A DNA stretch of 64,000 bases from Paguma larvata (taxonomy: Eukaryota > Chordata > Mammalia > Carnivora > Viverridae), in NCBI GenBank assembly GCA_030068075.1, contig CM057832.1, forward strand, positions 78,586,502-78,650,501. Reading direction: 5' to 3'. Of this stretch, positions 24,190 through 36,900 are shown piece by piece. Below the pieces are notes generated by a model that was given only the letters and a program-made list of their open reading frames with translations, searched no databases and was not told the DNA's origin. A program made the position numbers and the translations under genes. The stretch's first letter is position 1; the number at the start of each line of letters is the position of its first letter.

Positions 24190-24390
24190 ATGCCCAGTGC
24201 TAAGCTTTTTATAAATGCTACAAACATTAATTATTACAACACCGTATTGTGTAGCAGATATATTTAATCCCCATTCTACAGACAGGTAAGTGGAGCTACA
24301 AGGTATAAGAAACTTGCTCAGGGTTACCATGCTATTTAATAGGCCTGAACTTAGATCCAAGTCTGTCTAACTCTTCACCGTACCACCTAT
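24190..24390 (-). repeat. MIR SINE remnant
   Basis: CCCAGTGCTAAGCTTTTTAT, CCCCATTCTACAGACAGGTA and ACTTGCTCAGGGTTACCATG follow reverse MIR. Confidence 0.7.
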
Positions 24391-24727
24391 GACTCCATTG
24401 ACACTAGAAGCCCTGGATCCCCTCTGTGTATTCCCCAAATGTGTGTTTGCACATTCATTCAAAATTTCAATCACATTTCAGAAATTCACAATCCTGTGAA
24501 ATGTATCATGTGTCTCAGGTTGAGAACCTTTTCTCTAACGTATTTCATTCCAATGAACTAACAAATGCATGCAGAAGAATTCAGGGACCATGAATGGGCT
24601 GAACCACAAAGCGTCCTCTGGCTTCCATTCTTCATTTGTCTGAGTTAAAATTAAAAATTTGAGGTAAGAAATTCTCTGATATTTGCTATTCTTATAGAAA
24701 AATAAGTAAAAGTAATAAAGTCAGTAA

Positions 24728-24935
24728 CTAACACTTACTGAAGACTTACTAAGTGCCAAACACCATGTTAAATACATTCTATGCATAAATCCATTTAATC
24801 TTTACAAGTTTGATGACCAGTCTATTACCAGGCCCATCTTGTAAATAAGGAAATCAAGACACAGAACAATTCAGTAACATACTCAGGATAAGCTGTACAG
24901 ACAGGCTGACCCCAAAACCCTCACTTACGTACACC
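24728..24935 (-). repeat. MIR SINE remnant
   Basis: ACTAAGTGCCAAACACCATG, TCCATTTAATCTTTACAAG and GAAATCAAGACACAGAACAA follow reverse MIR. Confidence 0.7.
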
Positions 24936-27900
24936 ACCAAGGCATCCCTATTGCATTGATAGTAAGAAGTAGAATGCCACATTTATCACTTGAACCAGAA
25001 CTCAGCAATGGAGAAGTGGGCCAGTTATTGGTTAAAAACACATCAGCCATCATACTATCTTCTACTGAAAATATTTTCTTCCGTGTTCACCAATTTGTGG
25101 CTTCAATTTGTGTTTCACCTTTAGATCTGTCTCACAATTTATTTGTTATCATATAGCATAGTTGTTTTCTGATTGTACATGACCGATCATATGAAATACA
25201 TTTTATATTATAACCAGGTACATACATATGTTTTTAGAACTCAGGTTAAAGTACATGAAATAATGTTTACAGTGAGTGTATGCAATGAAATTGGATATTT
25301 TCCATTTTATTCCATTCTACTCTCTTTAATGCTGATTATATCCCACTAACTTGATTTCATGACCCATTAGTGGGTCATGACCTGCAGTTTAAAAAACACT
25401 GCCATAGTAGATTAAAGGAAACTATGATTGCTCTAAGAAATTAACATTTCTAATCACCCTAATGAACATTATTTATGCAACAGTTGATGCTAATGGGAAT
25501 TTATGCCATTAAAAGATTATGATGTGTCAACTCTATTTTGCAAAGGCTTTTAAATGCTCTCTGATTTTGACCCAGTTGATTTATGAAGGATGTCAAGCAT
25601 AATACTTTTTGCTGACTTTCTTGGAGGCCAAGAACATAGTTATATCAGTTATAAATTCCTTAGTTTGTTAAATTATTCTTCTTATATATATTTTTAAATT
25701 ATGCCTGGGCATGAAACCTGGCTTAACACTTAATTTTTATAATTATACTTCTCTTTAAATTATCCCATGCCTGAGGAACTTTTTTGTAGTCAAGTTTTTA
25801 TTCTCTCCATCATCTGAGAAAACCAGAAAGTAGATAGGAGAAGGAGGAGAAAGCCATGAAACTAAACACTAGTCCATACATCGAGAGTCTGGGGAGGGAA
25901 AAATAAAAAGGACTGATAGGAACCAGGTGGCCATGGGGGAAGTCTACCTTTGCTGACCCCTTGTTTCGAATCCCATTCTTCAGTATCAGTATATATTAAA
26001 GGATACTGTTTATAGGACACAAATTTATTGGGTATCTGCTCAAAATTGAGGAAAGAAGGAGACAAAAAGAATGTTGTTCCAGAGAGGCCTTAGAGGTCCA
26101 AAGTTGCTTCAAATACTGACCTGGGGTGGCTTTTGAGAATAAGTGATGTCACATTTGTCTTGCACATCAAGGTAACCGCTCCCCAAGAGTGGTGGTCTGA
26201 GGCTAGAAACTATACACCCTACACTCTTCCCCTCCTCTTCAGCTCTCTCCTCACCCCACCACAAATACCCAGGAGAAGCCAAGGAAAATACAGGGAAAAT
26301 GCAGGACACTGACTACTGAGATAAACAACAAATAAAGGTTTAGCACAAGCATGTCCCAAATATTGCCTGGGACATACATATCCTAAAAAAGCTGTTTATT
26401 ATTTATCTGACATTCAACCTTAACTGCGAGTCTTGTATTTTTATTTGCTAAATCAGGCTTCCCTACTCAGAGACCTGATGTCATTAGTATCTCTGGTCTT
26501 CCAACACCTTAAGTGGTTCTTTGGGAAAAGTACTCAAAAATTTAGGGAAGTCGCCTAGTGTTCCTCTGTCTGCCTCCCCCTCAGCCTGGCCCTCCCTAAA
26601 TCATAGCAACCAGAGACTTCATTGGAAACAACCCCAAACTCTCCTTAGTAAACTATCCAGTGTTTACCAACCTGCTCTCAGTCACCTTATCCTGGGTGAC
26701 TTGTTCCTGCCTCTTGCTCTGATCCCTCTTGTACAGGATCAATAAAGTCAGAAAATGTCTGCTAATAGCAGGGTCCCTTAACCCTCTCTCTGGATAAAAT
26801 TACTTCCAATTTTTTAACAATCTTTTCTTGTACACCTCAGAAGTCAAATCGCATGGGTGTGTACCCTTTCATTTCTATGCATGCACTAAGGTATAGTGTG
26901 TGGTTATCACTATCCTTCATCAGCGAGAAATTCATTGTCTTTGGTTTAATTTTCACTGGTAAAGAAGTTCTTCCATGGCATGGGAAAAGACCTTCATTGC
27001 TCACTTCTTTTTTTTTTCTGGAAAGCATTTTCTAAAAGCTAAAAGAGAGTGCAAAACTCTCTGTTCGTCCTCAAAACTGTCAAGGTCATCAAAAACACAA
27101 AAGTAGCTTGAGAAATTGTCACAGCCTGGAGAAGCCTAAGGACACAGGAGGATTAAATGTAATGTGGTTTCCTGGATGGGATCCTCAAGCAGAAAAAAGG
27201 AGACTGAGAAAAATCTGAATAAAGTATGGGTTTTCATTTAAAAATAAAAAGTTTTAAGGGAAAAATGGGAGAGCTATGCTATCAATATATTTTGGATCTG
27301 AGCAGAAGACATACTGTCGCCAAGAACACCATACTTCTTTCATGTCAAAATGACAAAAAAGGAGACAGCATCTTATGGAGTTAGCTGTAAAAGTCAAGTA
27401 CATATGGAAGAAAAGTACTATGTGCAAGCAGTATTTAAAGTGTCTGTATAAATCAGATAGGCATGGATGGTAGCTGATCACTGTAAGAAATGATCAGAAA
27501 TGCCGCTGGGGAATCTAAGTAGGAGATTATTTGAACGCAGGACTAATAGGAAACAATTTGTATAAAATCCAATTTCCCTGTGGACTTTCATAATCATTTC
27601 AGAGAAAATTATCCAGTTCCTCCCATTTTATTTTTTGTCTCGGACAAAATTAATGCCATCGATAAGTAATGAACTAATTAATTATGTGCAGATACTTATA
27701 AGTGGAGGATGACAACTTCTTTTCAACATAATACATTTGTAATTTTCTTGAAACTATGAGGAAAGGAGTTTGAAATAAACATCAAAGTGTCAAAAGAAGA
27801 GCCAGTGTGTTCTAACGTTAGAAAATTCTCAAGAATGCTGTTGATTAGATCATACAGAAAAATGAAAATTGCTATGTTCTGAATGATTTTCCTTTAAAAT

Positions 27901-27958
27901 CATATCTTTACAAACAACTAAACTTGGAAAAATGGATGCAAAAGGATAAAATGTAAAA

Positions 27959-27996
27959 TGTATATATATATATATACATGTATATACATATGTATA
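27959..27996. repeat. TA-rich alternating repeat
   Basis: TGTATATATATATATATATA continues into ACATGTATATACATATG. Confidence 0.85.
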
Positions 27997-28132
27997 GTGT
28001 TTTGAAGCTACATTGCATGCCCCTCCAACCCTATTAACTAGAAAATGTAGTTGTTATCACAAACTAGTACTGACATCAATAGGTAATTAGTCTTGGTAAC
28101 TAACTCATCTTGGTTTTTAAATGGCTTAACTA

Positions 28133-28360
28133 GGGGCACCTGGGTGGCTCAATTGGTTAAGCGTCTGACTTCAGCTCAGGTCATGATCTCAGAGTTCACA
28201 AGTTCAAACCCCACGTGGGGCTCTGTGCTGACAAGCTCAGAGCCTGGAGCCTGCTTCAGATTATATGTCTCCCTCTCTCTCTGCCTCTTCCTGACTCGTG
28301 CTCTCACTCTCTCGCTCTCTCTCTCTCTCTCAAAAGTAAATAAAAACAAAAAAATAAATA
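28133..28360 (+). mobile_element. CAN-SINE
   Basis: The copy opens GGGGCACCTGGGTGGCTCAA. It is flanked by exact AATGGCTTAACTA at 28120-28132 and 28361-28373. Confidence 0.95.
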
Positions 28361-28845
28361 AATGGCTTAACTAATCTCTAGTAACACAAAAATCGTGACC
28401 TCATCCTGCAGTAGTGCACGTTCAATAATTCTATGCACCAGCTCTGGTAAGCAACGAGCATCCAGGAGTGTTTATTGAGAAGCTACCTTGCTTGATCTCA
28501 GATGATTCATGAATAGACTTAATGGAACTTAATTATGGCCTTGCTTTTAAGATAAAAAATTATTTTTGACTATATGTTCAGTCTTTCCCATCCCTCTTTC
28601 CTGTGTGTAGGGAGTTAAATAGAACACATGCATGATTGTTTTCCTTTTTTATTATTATTGTTTTTCTTTTAACGGTATTTTTGTAACCTGGAATTGTTTA
28701 TATAGACTTACTCAAGCCATGTTGACACATTTATCATGTATGTGAGATGCAGATACCATAGTTATTAAATATTATACAAATGAAAGTAGATGAAATTTAT
28801 CCAAAGGTCAAAATGTGTGGCATCGTCACTTTATTTTAAACCCAA

Positions 28846-29034
28846 GGGGCACCTGAGTGGCTCAGTTGGCTGAGCATCCAACTCTTGGTTTCAACTTAGG
28901 TCATACTTCCAGGGTTGTGGGATCGAGCCCCACATGAAGCTCTGAACTCTTCTTAAGATTCTCTCTCTCTCTCTCCCCCCCCCAACTTGTACTCTCTCTC
29001 TCTCTCTCTCTCTCTCAAATTCAAAAAAAATAAG
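28846..29034 (+). mobile_element. CAN-SINE, older carnivoran subfamily
   Basis: The head GGGGCACCTGAGTGGCTCAG is followed by CCAGGGTTGTGGGATCGAGC and a TCTTAAGATTCTCTC junction. This is typical of an older, shorter-bodied carnivoran subfamily. A run of nine C splits its CT tract. Confidence 0.9.
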
Positions 29035-30023
29035 GGCATATGGGCTAAACTGTGGGAGAATAGTGAAGTATTTCAGTTAGAGACCAAACTCACTAGCTTA
29101 TTTTTATGATGAAGACTCTTTACAAAAATATTAAATCCTTCTCTGCTTGAGGCCATCTTTGGTCTTCCTTCTGTTCTTTGATTTATAAATCAGGCTTCCC
29201 CTGCGCACTTGTTTCCTGATGGCTCATTTTAGCCCTTTAGTCAAATCTTTAACTTGGAAATCACAGAGCAGACTGACCATGATCAGTTAGAGTCCTGGCG
29301 TGGGCCCCCAAAACCTATATAGATCAGGACATCTGCTTCCTTAAAGCTCTCGGAGCTCTTACCAGGGCGCTCAGCTCCCAGAAGACCTTGGCTGCACACC
29401 CAGTATCTTAGTGATGAAACTAGAATGCCCACAATTTCTCTTAATGTAATGGCAAGAATCAGTGTAATCTGACACTTGTTTTATGTTTAAAGATTAGATC
29501 ACCGGTGGAATTTAGTTTCAACCAGGAAATTTTTTGAGTACAAGGGACAGAGACACAATTCAAATTAGCTCAAGCAAAAATAAATAAGATAGATTTGTGA
29601 GTTCACATAACTAGGAAGTTGAAGGGTAAAGAGAGTTCAGGCTAGGCAGGATCCAGGGTTCCAATGATGTCATCAGGGACTGTCCTCCATCTCTCAGACA
29701 TTAGTCTGTACACCTGTCATGCAGAACAGCCATCAGCAGTGTAAGGCTCATATCCAACCAACTGAGTAAATCCATCAAATTCCTGGCATTACAGCAGAAG
29801 GGGCCTAGGGAGGATTTGCATATGCTTGCCTTAAAATCAGCATCCACCCCTGAATTCATTGCCACAGCAAAGGAAATGGGAGAATTTCTGTAATCCATGA
29901 AATAAGAGATGGTATCAGCTCCACCAAGTCACAGAGTTATGGGTGCCCCCTCCCGCCACGCACACACACGAAGATTCTGTAGCCAGAAGGAAAGAATGCT
30001 GGTAATACCAAAAGCAACTTAAA

Positions 30024-30024
<1 letters not shown>

Positions 30025-30073
<49 letters not shown>
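30025..30073. repeat. CA microsatellite
   Basis: There are about 24 uninterrupted CA units, then CATGCACACAC. Such length is normally polymorphic. Confidence 0.95.
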
Positions 30074-30076
<3 letters not shown>

Positions 30077-30624
30077 CACACACTTCTCTGAAGTACTGAG
30101 GGTCAAAGAGTGTCAGATTTGTCTCAGATGCAAAGGCCTCGAAATCTACATACCAGGAATAAATTCTTCATTCCGTAGACAGCAACAGAAACTAAGTCAA
30201 ATGAATACTAATTAAGGTCCAGACATTCGCCCAAATCAAACTCATAAAGTTTACTTCAGGTAGACCTAAATATGTAAGTTCTTAATATTTTTTACTACCT
30301 AATGATTGTGTGTTATTATAATCATCCCTAATACCTTTTTCAATTTTAATGGTCTGTACTTTAATGGTCTGCCAAAAATATTAAAGGAAATTACATTCTT
30401 ACCACTTTTTTCCCCCCAAGACCTAAAGACTATTCTTCAGGAAAAAAAAAAAAACGGTTCCCTAAAGGCCAAGTGGCCGCAGGTTTTCCCCACTGGGCTC
30501 TGTTCGTGCCATCCTCCACTGTAACCCCGGCCCCTCAGCGTGGTACTAGCCACAGTGGAACTGCCCAGCAAGGGTCCTGATAATAGTGACAATAACGCCC
30601 CTAAGAACATCACTAACTCCCTAT

Positions 30625-30765
30625 TGATCACACTGCTTCCCCTCATTGAGACTCGGTTTCTTTCTCTAGAAAACCCAGGTGATGATAATACCTCTCCCAC
30701 AGCCGTTGTAGCCATATTAACCGATAGTGCAAGTCAAGCATTTAACCCAGTACCTGGAAAACTGT
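30625..30765 (+). repeat. MIR SINE remnant
   Basis: CATTGAGACTCGGTTTCTTT, GATGATAATACCTCTCCCAC and AACCCAGTACCTGGAAA follow forward MIR. Confidence 0.55.
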
Positions 30766-30954
30766 CTCATGCACGACGGTCTAACTTATGAGGACGATCT
30801 CAAACGGGAAATAGGGACGAAGACCACTTCCGTTTTACTCCCCGCCACATCCACACATACACAGCGCCTAGGACAACGTCACGATTCAAACATTATTTGT
30901 CAATCTCATGAATGAATGATCAATAGACGTTAGGAGCAGACTGGATATATATTG

Positions 30955-31070
30955 AGATCTTAGTGCTTTACTGGCTGTGGTATTAACCAGGTCACGTAAC
31001 CTCCGTGTACATGCCTCAGTTCCCTTCCCTGTGAGAAAGAAAATCACAGCTCTCTCAGGTGGGGGCGCGT
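30955..31070 (+). repeat. MIR SINE remnant
   Basis: CAGGTCACGTAACCTCCGTG and GCCTCAGTTCCCTTCCCTGT follow forward MIR. Confidence 0.6.
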
Positions 31071-31202
31071 AAGGGACACATGAGATGGTGACACCTGAAG
31101 CTCATGGGCAGGCACTTTCCCTTCTTTACAGTAAATACCTTATAACTACTATGTTCATACCCTTTCCCTTTTCACATAGCCTTTCAAAAGTCCTAGGGAA
31201 CT

Positions 31203-31425
31203 GGGGCACCTGGGTGGCTCAGTCATTAAGCATCTGACTCGATTTCGGCTCAGGTCATGATCTCACTGTTCGTGAGTTCAGGCCACACACCTGGCTCTGT
31301 GCTGACAGTGCAGAGCCTGCTTTGGGTTTATTCTCTCTCCCTCTCTCTATGTCTGGCCCCTGCTCTCTCTCTCTCTCTCTTGCTCTCTCTCTCAAAATAA
31401 ATAAATTAACTTAAGAAAAATTCCT
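31203..31425 (+). mobile_element. CAN-SINE
   Basis: The copy opens GGGGCACCTGGGTGGCTCAG. Flanks TCCTAGGGAACTG and TTCCTAGGGAACTGG repeat on both sides as the target duplication. Confidence 0.94.
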
Positions 31426-32481
31426 AGGGAACTGGCATGTCCCCCTATGTCCAAAATTCAACAGCATCATAAAATTTTAAATTTGAAAGGAGGACCCATA
31501 AATCTGAAGACAACAGCAACTGATACATAAACTTCAAGCAGACATGTAAAGATACAAAACAGGTCCACAAAAAAAAAAAAAAAAGGGGGGGGAGTTTAAT
31601 CTTGCAAATGATTGAGAATATGCTAAACTGCCTTAAAATGAAATTAAGTTGCTGGCAAGTTTATTTTCTTACAAATCCAAGTTGATCTTAAAGCAATAAT
31701 AACAGAGAGCAAGGTAGATCGCAATTTTAGACACTCTTGTTTGTCACAGTAGGAGAATGCAGGAAAAGACCTTAATCTTTTCATCCTGTTATTTGTATGT
31801 TTTACAATTCATAAAACATCTTCGCATAAATTTTATCATCTAATCTTTGCAAAAACTCTGTAGAATGATTAACGGATAATTTATCTCCAAATGGAGATTT
31901 TCTTGGGCATGATAGTGAGCAGTGTTGATAATTATGCCAGAAAAACTAGAAGAAACCAAGAATGTCCAGGTAAACTGGGAAATGTAATCATCATGGTTAT
32001 AAACCCACCTCCCGTAGGAAGTTTCTGAAGGAAAAGGGTTATGTCTTATTTGCTTGTGTTTCCTAACACCCAGAAAAATGTGTGACATACGATAGACACT
32101 ATATATATAAGAATATATATGATGATGTATAATCATCCATGCAATAATTCCAGAAAATGTCCCAGAACTCCAGAACACACATTTCTAGATTATAAGGACC
32201 CACTGAGTGCCCATAACAATGGGTGAAAATAAACCTATATCAAGTTATATTATAAAATTGCAGTAAATGGTAAACCAAATATATATAGTATGTTTTAATA
32301 TGTTATACTATAAATATATTTATAAGTAATACTTAATATACTTAATATATTCATATAAGTTATAAATTACATATTATTTATATATATACATAATTTTTAT
32401 ATATGTACATATGTATACAAATTCTCCTATGAGCTTCCAAAGAAAAAACAGGCTAAGGAGTCAGGATGATTTAGACTTCTT

Positions 32482-32686
32482 TTTTCTTTTTAATTTTTAT
32501 TTATTTTTGAGAGAGAGAGCACAAGTTGGGGAGAGGCACAGAGAGAGGGAGACACAGAATCTGAAGCAGACTCCAGGCTCTGAGCTGTCAGCACAGAGTC
32601 CCACGTGGGGCTCAAATTCACAAACCACAAGATCATCAACTGAGTTGAAGTCGGATGCTTAACCAGCTGGGCCACCTAGGTACCCC
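32482..32686 (-). mobile_element. CAN-SINE, reverse orientation
   Basis: The reversed body ends GGGCCACCTAGGTACCCC. Flanking duplication TTTAGACTTCT occurs near 32470 and 32694. Confidence 0.94.
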
Positions 32687-33040
32687 AGAATGCTTTAGAC
32701 TTCTAAACAACAATGTAGAAAGCTATTGTGCAATGCCTTAACAACGCTGAAGAACACTTCTGTGCAATCTAGAATTCTCTGCCCAATCTACAAACCACTT
32801 GTGAAGGTAGAATAGACATTGTTACACGTGAGTTGCCAAAACCTTTACTACCCATGAACCATTTCTTCAGATATTGCTGGAGGATATGCACCACCGAAAT
32901 GAAAGAGAAAACCAAAACCAAACAACAACGGAAACAGAAAACATGAAACCTGGGAAGCGGGAGCTATAACGCAGGAGAGACGGGTTGGCAATCCCTGGAC
33001 AAAGAGGAAGGGAGACAGCTCCGCACGGGGACAGGAGGCA

Positions 33041-33064
33041 AAAAAAAAAAAAAAAAAAAAAAAA
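33041..33064. repeat. A run (24 nt)
   Basis: An uninterrupted poly-A follows GACAGGAGGC without a recognisable retroposed body. It may be the tail of a very short or lost insertion. Confidence 0.8.
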
Positions 33065-33204
33065 GCTGTCATACCTTCCTAAGACTCCAGCCTGGAATCA
33101 GCATGCCTTTTCTGCTGCATTCCATTGGCAAAAGCGAGTCACAAGACCAGCCCAGACTCATCGTGAATGCTGGGTGATATATAGTTCCTTAGAAATTATC
33201 ATCA

Positions 33205-33329
33205 GGGGGCCTGGGAGGCTCAGTCGGTTAAGCATCTGACTCCTGATTTCGGCTCCGGTCATGATCTCATGGTCTGTGAGATGGAGCCCCAGGTTGGGCT
33301 CTGCACTGACAGGGCAGAGTCTGCTTGGG

Positions 33330-33379
<50 letters not shown>

Positions 33380-33470
33380 TCTGACCCTCCCTTTCATTCT
33401 CTCTCTCAAAATAAATAAACATTAAAAAAAAGTTGACCATCCCTTGACATGTTTAGAAAAAAAAAAAAAA
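33205..33470 (+). mobile_element. CAN-SINE with unusually long tail
   Basis: The head GGGGGCCTGGGAGGCTCAG is followed by a long uninterrupted CT run (about 33332-33375). A tail includes a 25-nt non-SINE stretch and then a second A run. Flanks GAAATTATCATCA and GAAACTATCGTCA are imperfect duplications. The extra tail may be 3' transduced or untemplated sequence. Confidence 0.88.
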
Positions 33471-33989
33471 GAAACTATCGTCAAAGACTAGCTGCTACGG
33501 AGGACCCAAATAATCAGCCATGAGAAGGGAAGTGGTTGCCTCCGGGGAAAGAGGCAGGGAGTGTGAGATCTGGTCCTGGCTCATTTTGCCCATATAGAAG
33601 CACATCGTTGTATCCAGTGAGTGATGGCCTTAAAGTGTATTCATAAACCGTATCTTTTGAATTGCATATTTTTGAGGCACTTACACATTTTTTAATAATA
33701 AAGCTAGATAAATAAATAAATAAATCTCCAAGCCCAAAGAGCTTGACAAACAAAAAAATAAAGACAAAAACATTTAAAGAAACTGGTAAGTGAGTTTTAG
33801 ATACCATTTTACCAATTTTCACCCTAAAGATAGAGCATCAGAGAATAGCCTCGCTTCTTTCATTCACGCCCTGTGGGTTGTTTCCTGATATGAACACAAA
33901 AGCCTGTTTGCCTACTTCTCTCTGTGAGTATCATGAGTTCAGTAAAATTTCCTAAGTTCTTATGAATTAAAAAAAAAATAAAATCAGCT

Positions 33990-34175
33990 CTAAAATCAGA
34001 CCGCCTGGGTTTGAAGCTTGCGTCTGGCACTCCCTGGCTACTTCACCTTGGACAAGTTTCTGTGCCTCAGTTTCCTTGATGGCAAAATGGGGAGAGTGGC
34101 ACATAGTTTGTTGTGATAATTTAATGCATTAACACTTAGAAGCAGTGCCTGGCACAAGTTAAGCATGAAAGAAAA
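33990..34175 (+). repeat. MIR SINE, well preserved
   Basis: CAGACCGCCTGGGTTTGAAG, TCTGTGCCTCAGTTTCCTTG and GCAGTGCCTGGCACAAG match forward MIR closely. Confidence 0.85.
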
Positions 34176-35189
34176 TATCAGTTTTATTATCTTAGCTACT
34201 AAAGATAAACTGAGAAAGAAAACCCCTATCTTCCTGCAAAGGGCTCTTTCACTCAGCTGTCTGTTTTGTCTCTTACAAGCCAAATGTGGATTTCTTCCAG
34301 CTAAAGTTAATCCAATTTTTCCTAATTCCTTTTAACTTTCTCCTGGGAGTCTACCTGAAGTTATTTTTACCAAAGGAGATAGTTACCATTGAGGGCAAGA
34401 AAATAGAACAAAGAATAAATTACACACAGACCTCACCTGCTTCTTTATGTGCATGTTTCAAGCCTTTAATTTGGTTTTTCTCGGTGTAGCAGTCACATTC
34501 CTAAGAGAGGTTCACCAGGGTAGGTAGGCGGCTCTGCTCTGGGAGACCATTGAAGGTGTATCCTAGCAACCCAGTCACGTGACAGGGTCTTTCAAGCTAG
34601 TCTCCTTCCTAGGAGGAAGTGGTTCTCACATTGGTAGACAATGCGATGTCTTTAAACGAATGGATGGTTAGGTTTTCATCGACTGAGACCCTATTTCATT
34701 TCAGCGCAACATTTACAAATAAAGTAAACTGATGGACATGAATAGAACCCAAGATGCATATTTAAACCAGACAGGATTCCGCAGATAGAACACAGAAAGG
34801 TCCAAAGACCCCAACAAGAACAAATGTTTCTCAACTAACATAGAGATGGGTGGTCCCATCCTATGCATCACAGCATCATGGTACATCGCCAGGGCTGCAA
34901 ATCCTGGCCCCTCCACCACCAAGTCCATCAAACAGGACCAAACTTGAGCTATCAAGGTCAGATGACACACCTGACATTTTTATGTAAGAACTCTCCTAAA
35001 GGGAGTCCATAACTTCGTTTACAACCCACTGAAGTATTTAGTAACCCCCAGGGTACTTAAAACAAAAACGAAAACAAAAAACGCTTTCCTCAAACCCTGA
35101 ATCTCAATTCCCTCCCTGCAATATGTGCCTTCGGTGCCATGACGTGTTTGGGATGTCTTACTTCCAGTGGACCCTAACTCTGCTCTGAA

Positions 35190-36115
35190 TGCCCCTCATT
35201 CTTCAGTCCTCAGCCTGTGGCACATTCGCCGTGTTTCTCCATTCTCTTCAGCTCCTCACGCCTTCTCACTCTCTGCAGACGGCTTCCCCTCTTACTTCAC
35301 TTAAAATATTTGGTTTCATTCCAGCTCCCTTTTTTCCCCCTCAGTTTCTCCACTCAGTCATTGCTTTCCCTCCTCACCCTAATGACCTCTCTTCTTTGCC
35401 GACCAACTACTCTCTGGCCTCCATGCTGCAGAACTCATCCATCATGTACCTGCTTTGGTCTCCCTCTCCAGTGGCTCTTTCCCTTCTTCCATCAGCACAT
35501 TCAGGCTCTCTGTCACCTGAGACGACGCTGGCCCCTCTCCACCAAGACCCTCAAGGAAGCATCTTAGTTTTCTCCTCTTGACTATCCAGCTCTGAAAGCT
35601 GGTCTGCTTTTCCACCAACAGTCCTTGCCCTCCACTTACTCTGGATTCTCAGCTCGCTGGGTCACTGTGCATATATTTTTTTCTCACACAGCTTTCAGTA
35701 CTTGTAAAGACCCCAAATACTCTTCTAAACCCTAACAGTTAGCTTCCGGAACATTCAGCAACTTTTGACAGTGTTGACTTTGCCCACTTCTTATGCAACT
35801 CCTTTTCACCCTTAGGGAAGGCCTCCCTTTAAAGCCTATTCTGCAAATTCCTCCATCTCTCTGAGCCTCTGTTTTCTGATCTTCCAGGTGGGGATCAATA
35901 CAGGGTTTTTGTGAGTCTTAAATGAGATAAGTGTAAAATGCCTAGTATGTGATTGGCTTTTAATACACGATGGTAATCATATTTATTTTTACCTTTCCTT
36001 GGTGTCAGAGACACTGAGTGTTCTACATTTCTGAGCACTCCTTTGTCTCCTTTTCAGACCCTCTTACTTCTCCACTCTTCCTTCTGTTAAAATTATAAAG
36101 TACCATGGCTTTAAT
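35190..36115 (+). mobile_element. L2-clade LINE ORF2 remnant, left part
   Basis: The long pyrimidine-rich sequence contains TTTTGACAGTGTTGAC, which reads TFDSVDF, near 35763. This resembles the AFDTVDH motif of CR1/L2 reverse transcriptases. Frames are broken. A young SINE at 36116 interrupts the element. Confidence 0.6.
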
Positions 36116-36325
36116 ATTTTTTAATGTTTATTTATTTTTGAGAGAGAGAGAGAGAGAGATAGTGTGTGAGTGGGGGAGGGGCAGAGAGAAAGGGAGACCC
36201 AGAATCCAAAGCAGGCTCCAGGCTCTGAGCTGTCAGCACAGAGCCCAGTGAGGGCTCAAACTCATGGACCATGAGATCATGACCTAAGCCGAAGTCAGAC
36301 GCTTACCCAACTGAACCATCCAGGC
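36116..36325 (-). mobile_element. CAN-SINE inside an L2 remnant
   Basis: The reversed SINE is flanked by exact ACCATGGCTTTAAT at 36102-36115 and 36326-36339. The L2-like sequence resumes on both sides. Confidence 0.95.
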
Positions 36326-36339
36326 ACCATGGCTTTAAT

Positions 36340-36900
36340 TTCATGTCTACATGAATGACCTCCAGATTTATCTCCAGCTCCAGCTTCTCTCCCTGCCCCC
36401 CCTTCTATTTGCCTACGGGACAACTCCCTTGGGTGTCACTATGCACCCCAAATTCAACCCAATTAATTGTCTTTAAATATACATATATTCTTTAAAAAAT
36501 CATCTTTCCCCAAAAAGCTGACTTCTACCTGATTTCCCTATTTATATTCCCACAGCCCCCATCCTTGGAGCTATCCAGACTCAAAACCTCTCCATCACAT
36601 TTTTTTCTCCCTTTATTCAAGCAAATTCTTACTAATTCTGAGCATTTTTGTCACCACAATATCCTGTAGGTCTATCCCTTCTTTTCCTTCCTTGTTCAGC
36701 CCCATTAGGCCTTCAAGATTTTGACCTGATTTATCAATGGCTTCTTATGGCCTGCTTCTTCTTCTGCCTGCTTCTCGCTGAGTATATCCCTGCCCATTCT
36801 CTATACTTCAATTACAGGAATGCTACTGCTGTACAGACCTGACCAAAACACTCTCCTACCTGCAGAACACTTCAGTTCATCCAGTGCAAACTTGACAACA
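36340..36900 (+). mobile_element. L2-clade LINE ORF2 remnant, right part
   Basis: This continues the element on the far side of the SINE. TCTACATGAATGACCTCCAG and following words resemble the stretch after the reverse-transcriptase active site in L2. It is inactive. Confidence 0.55.

Noticed and set aside
26521..26765. Possible LTR end with GATCAATAAAGTCAG
   Set aside because: Only a polyadenylation-like word and a pyrimidine-rich flank; no TATA, no terminal motif, no repeat family.
30025..30073. CRISPR-like regularity or other prokaryotic system
   Set aside because: The window is mammalian; regular repeats are microsatellites and SINE tracts without spacers.
35189..35581. Two overlapping long ORFs rich in Ser, Pro and Leu
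   Set aside because: Explained by the pyrimidine-rich L2 ORF2 remnant; neither has a start context or function.
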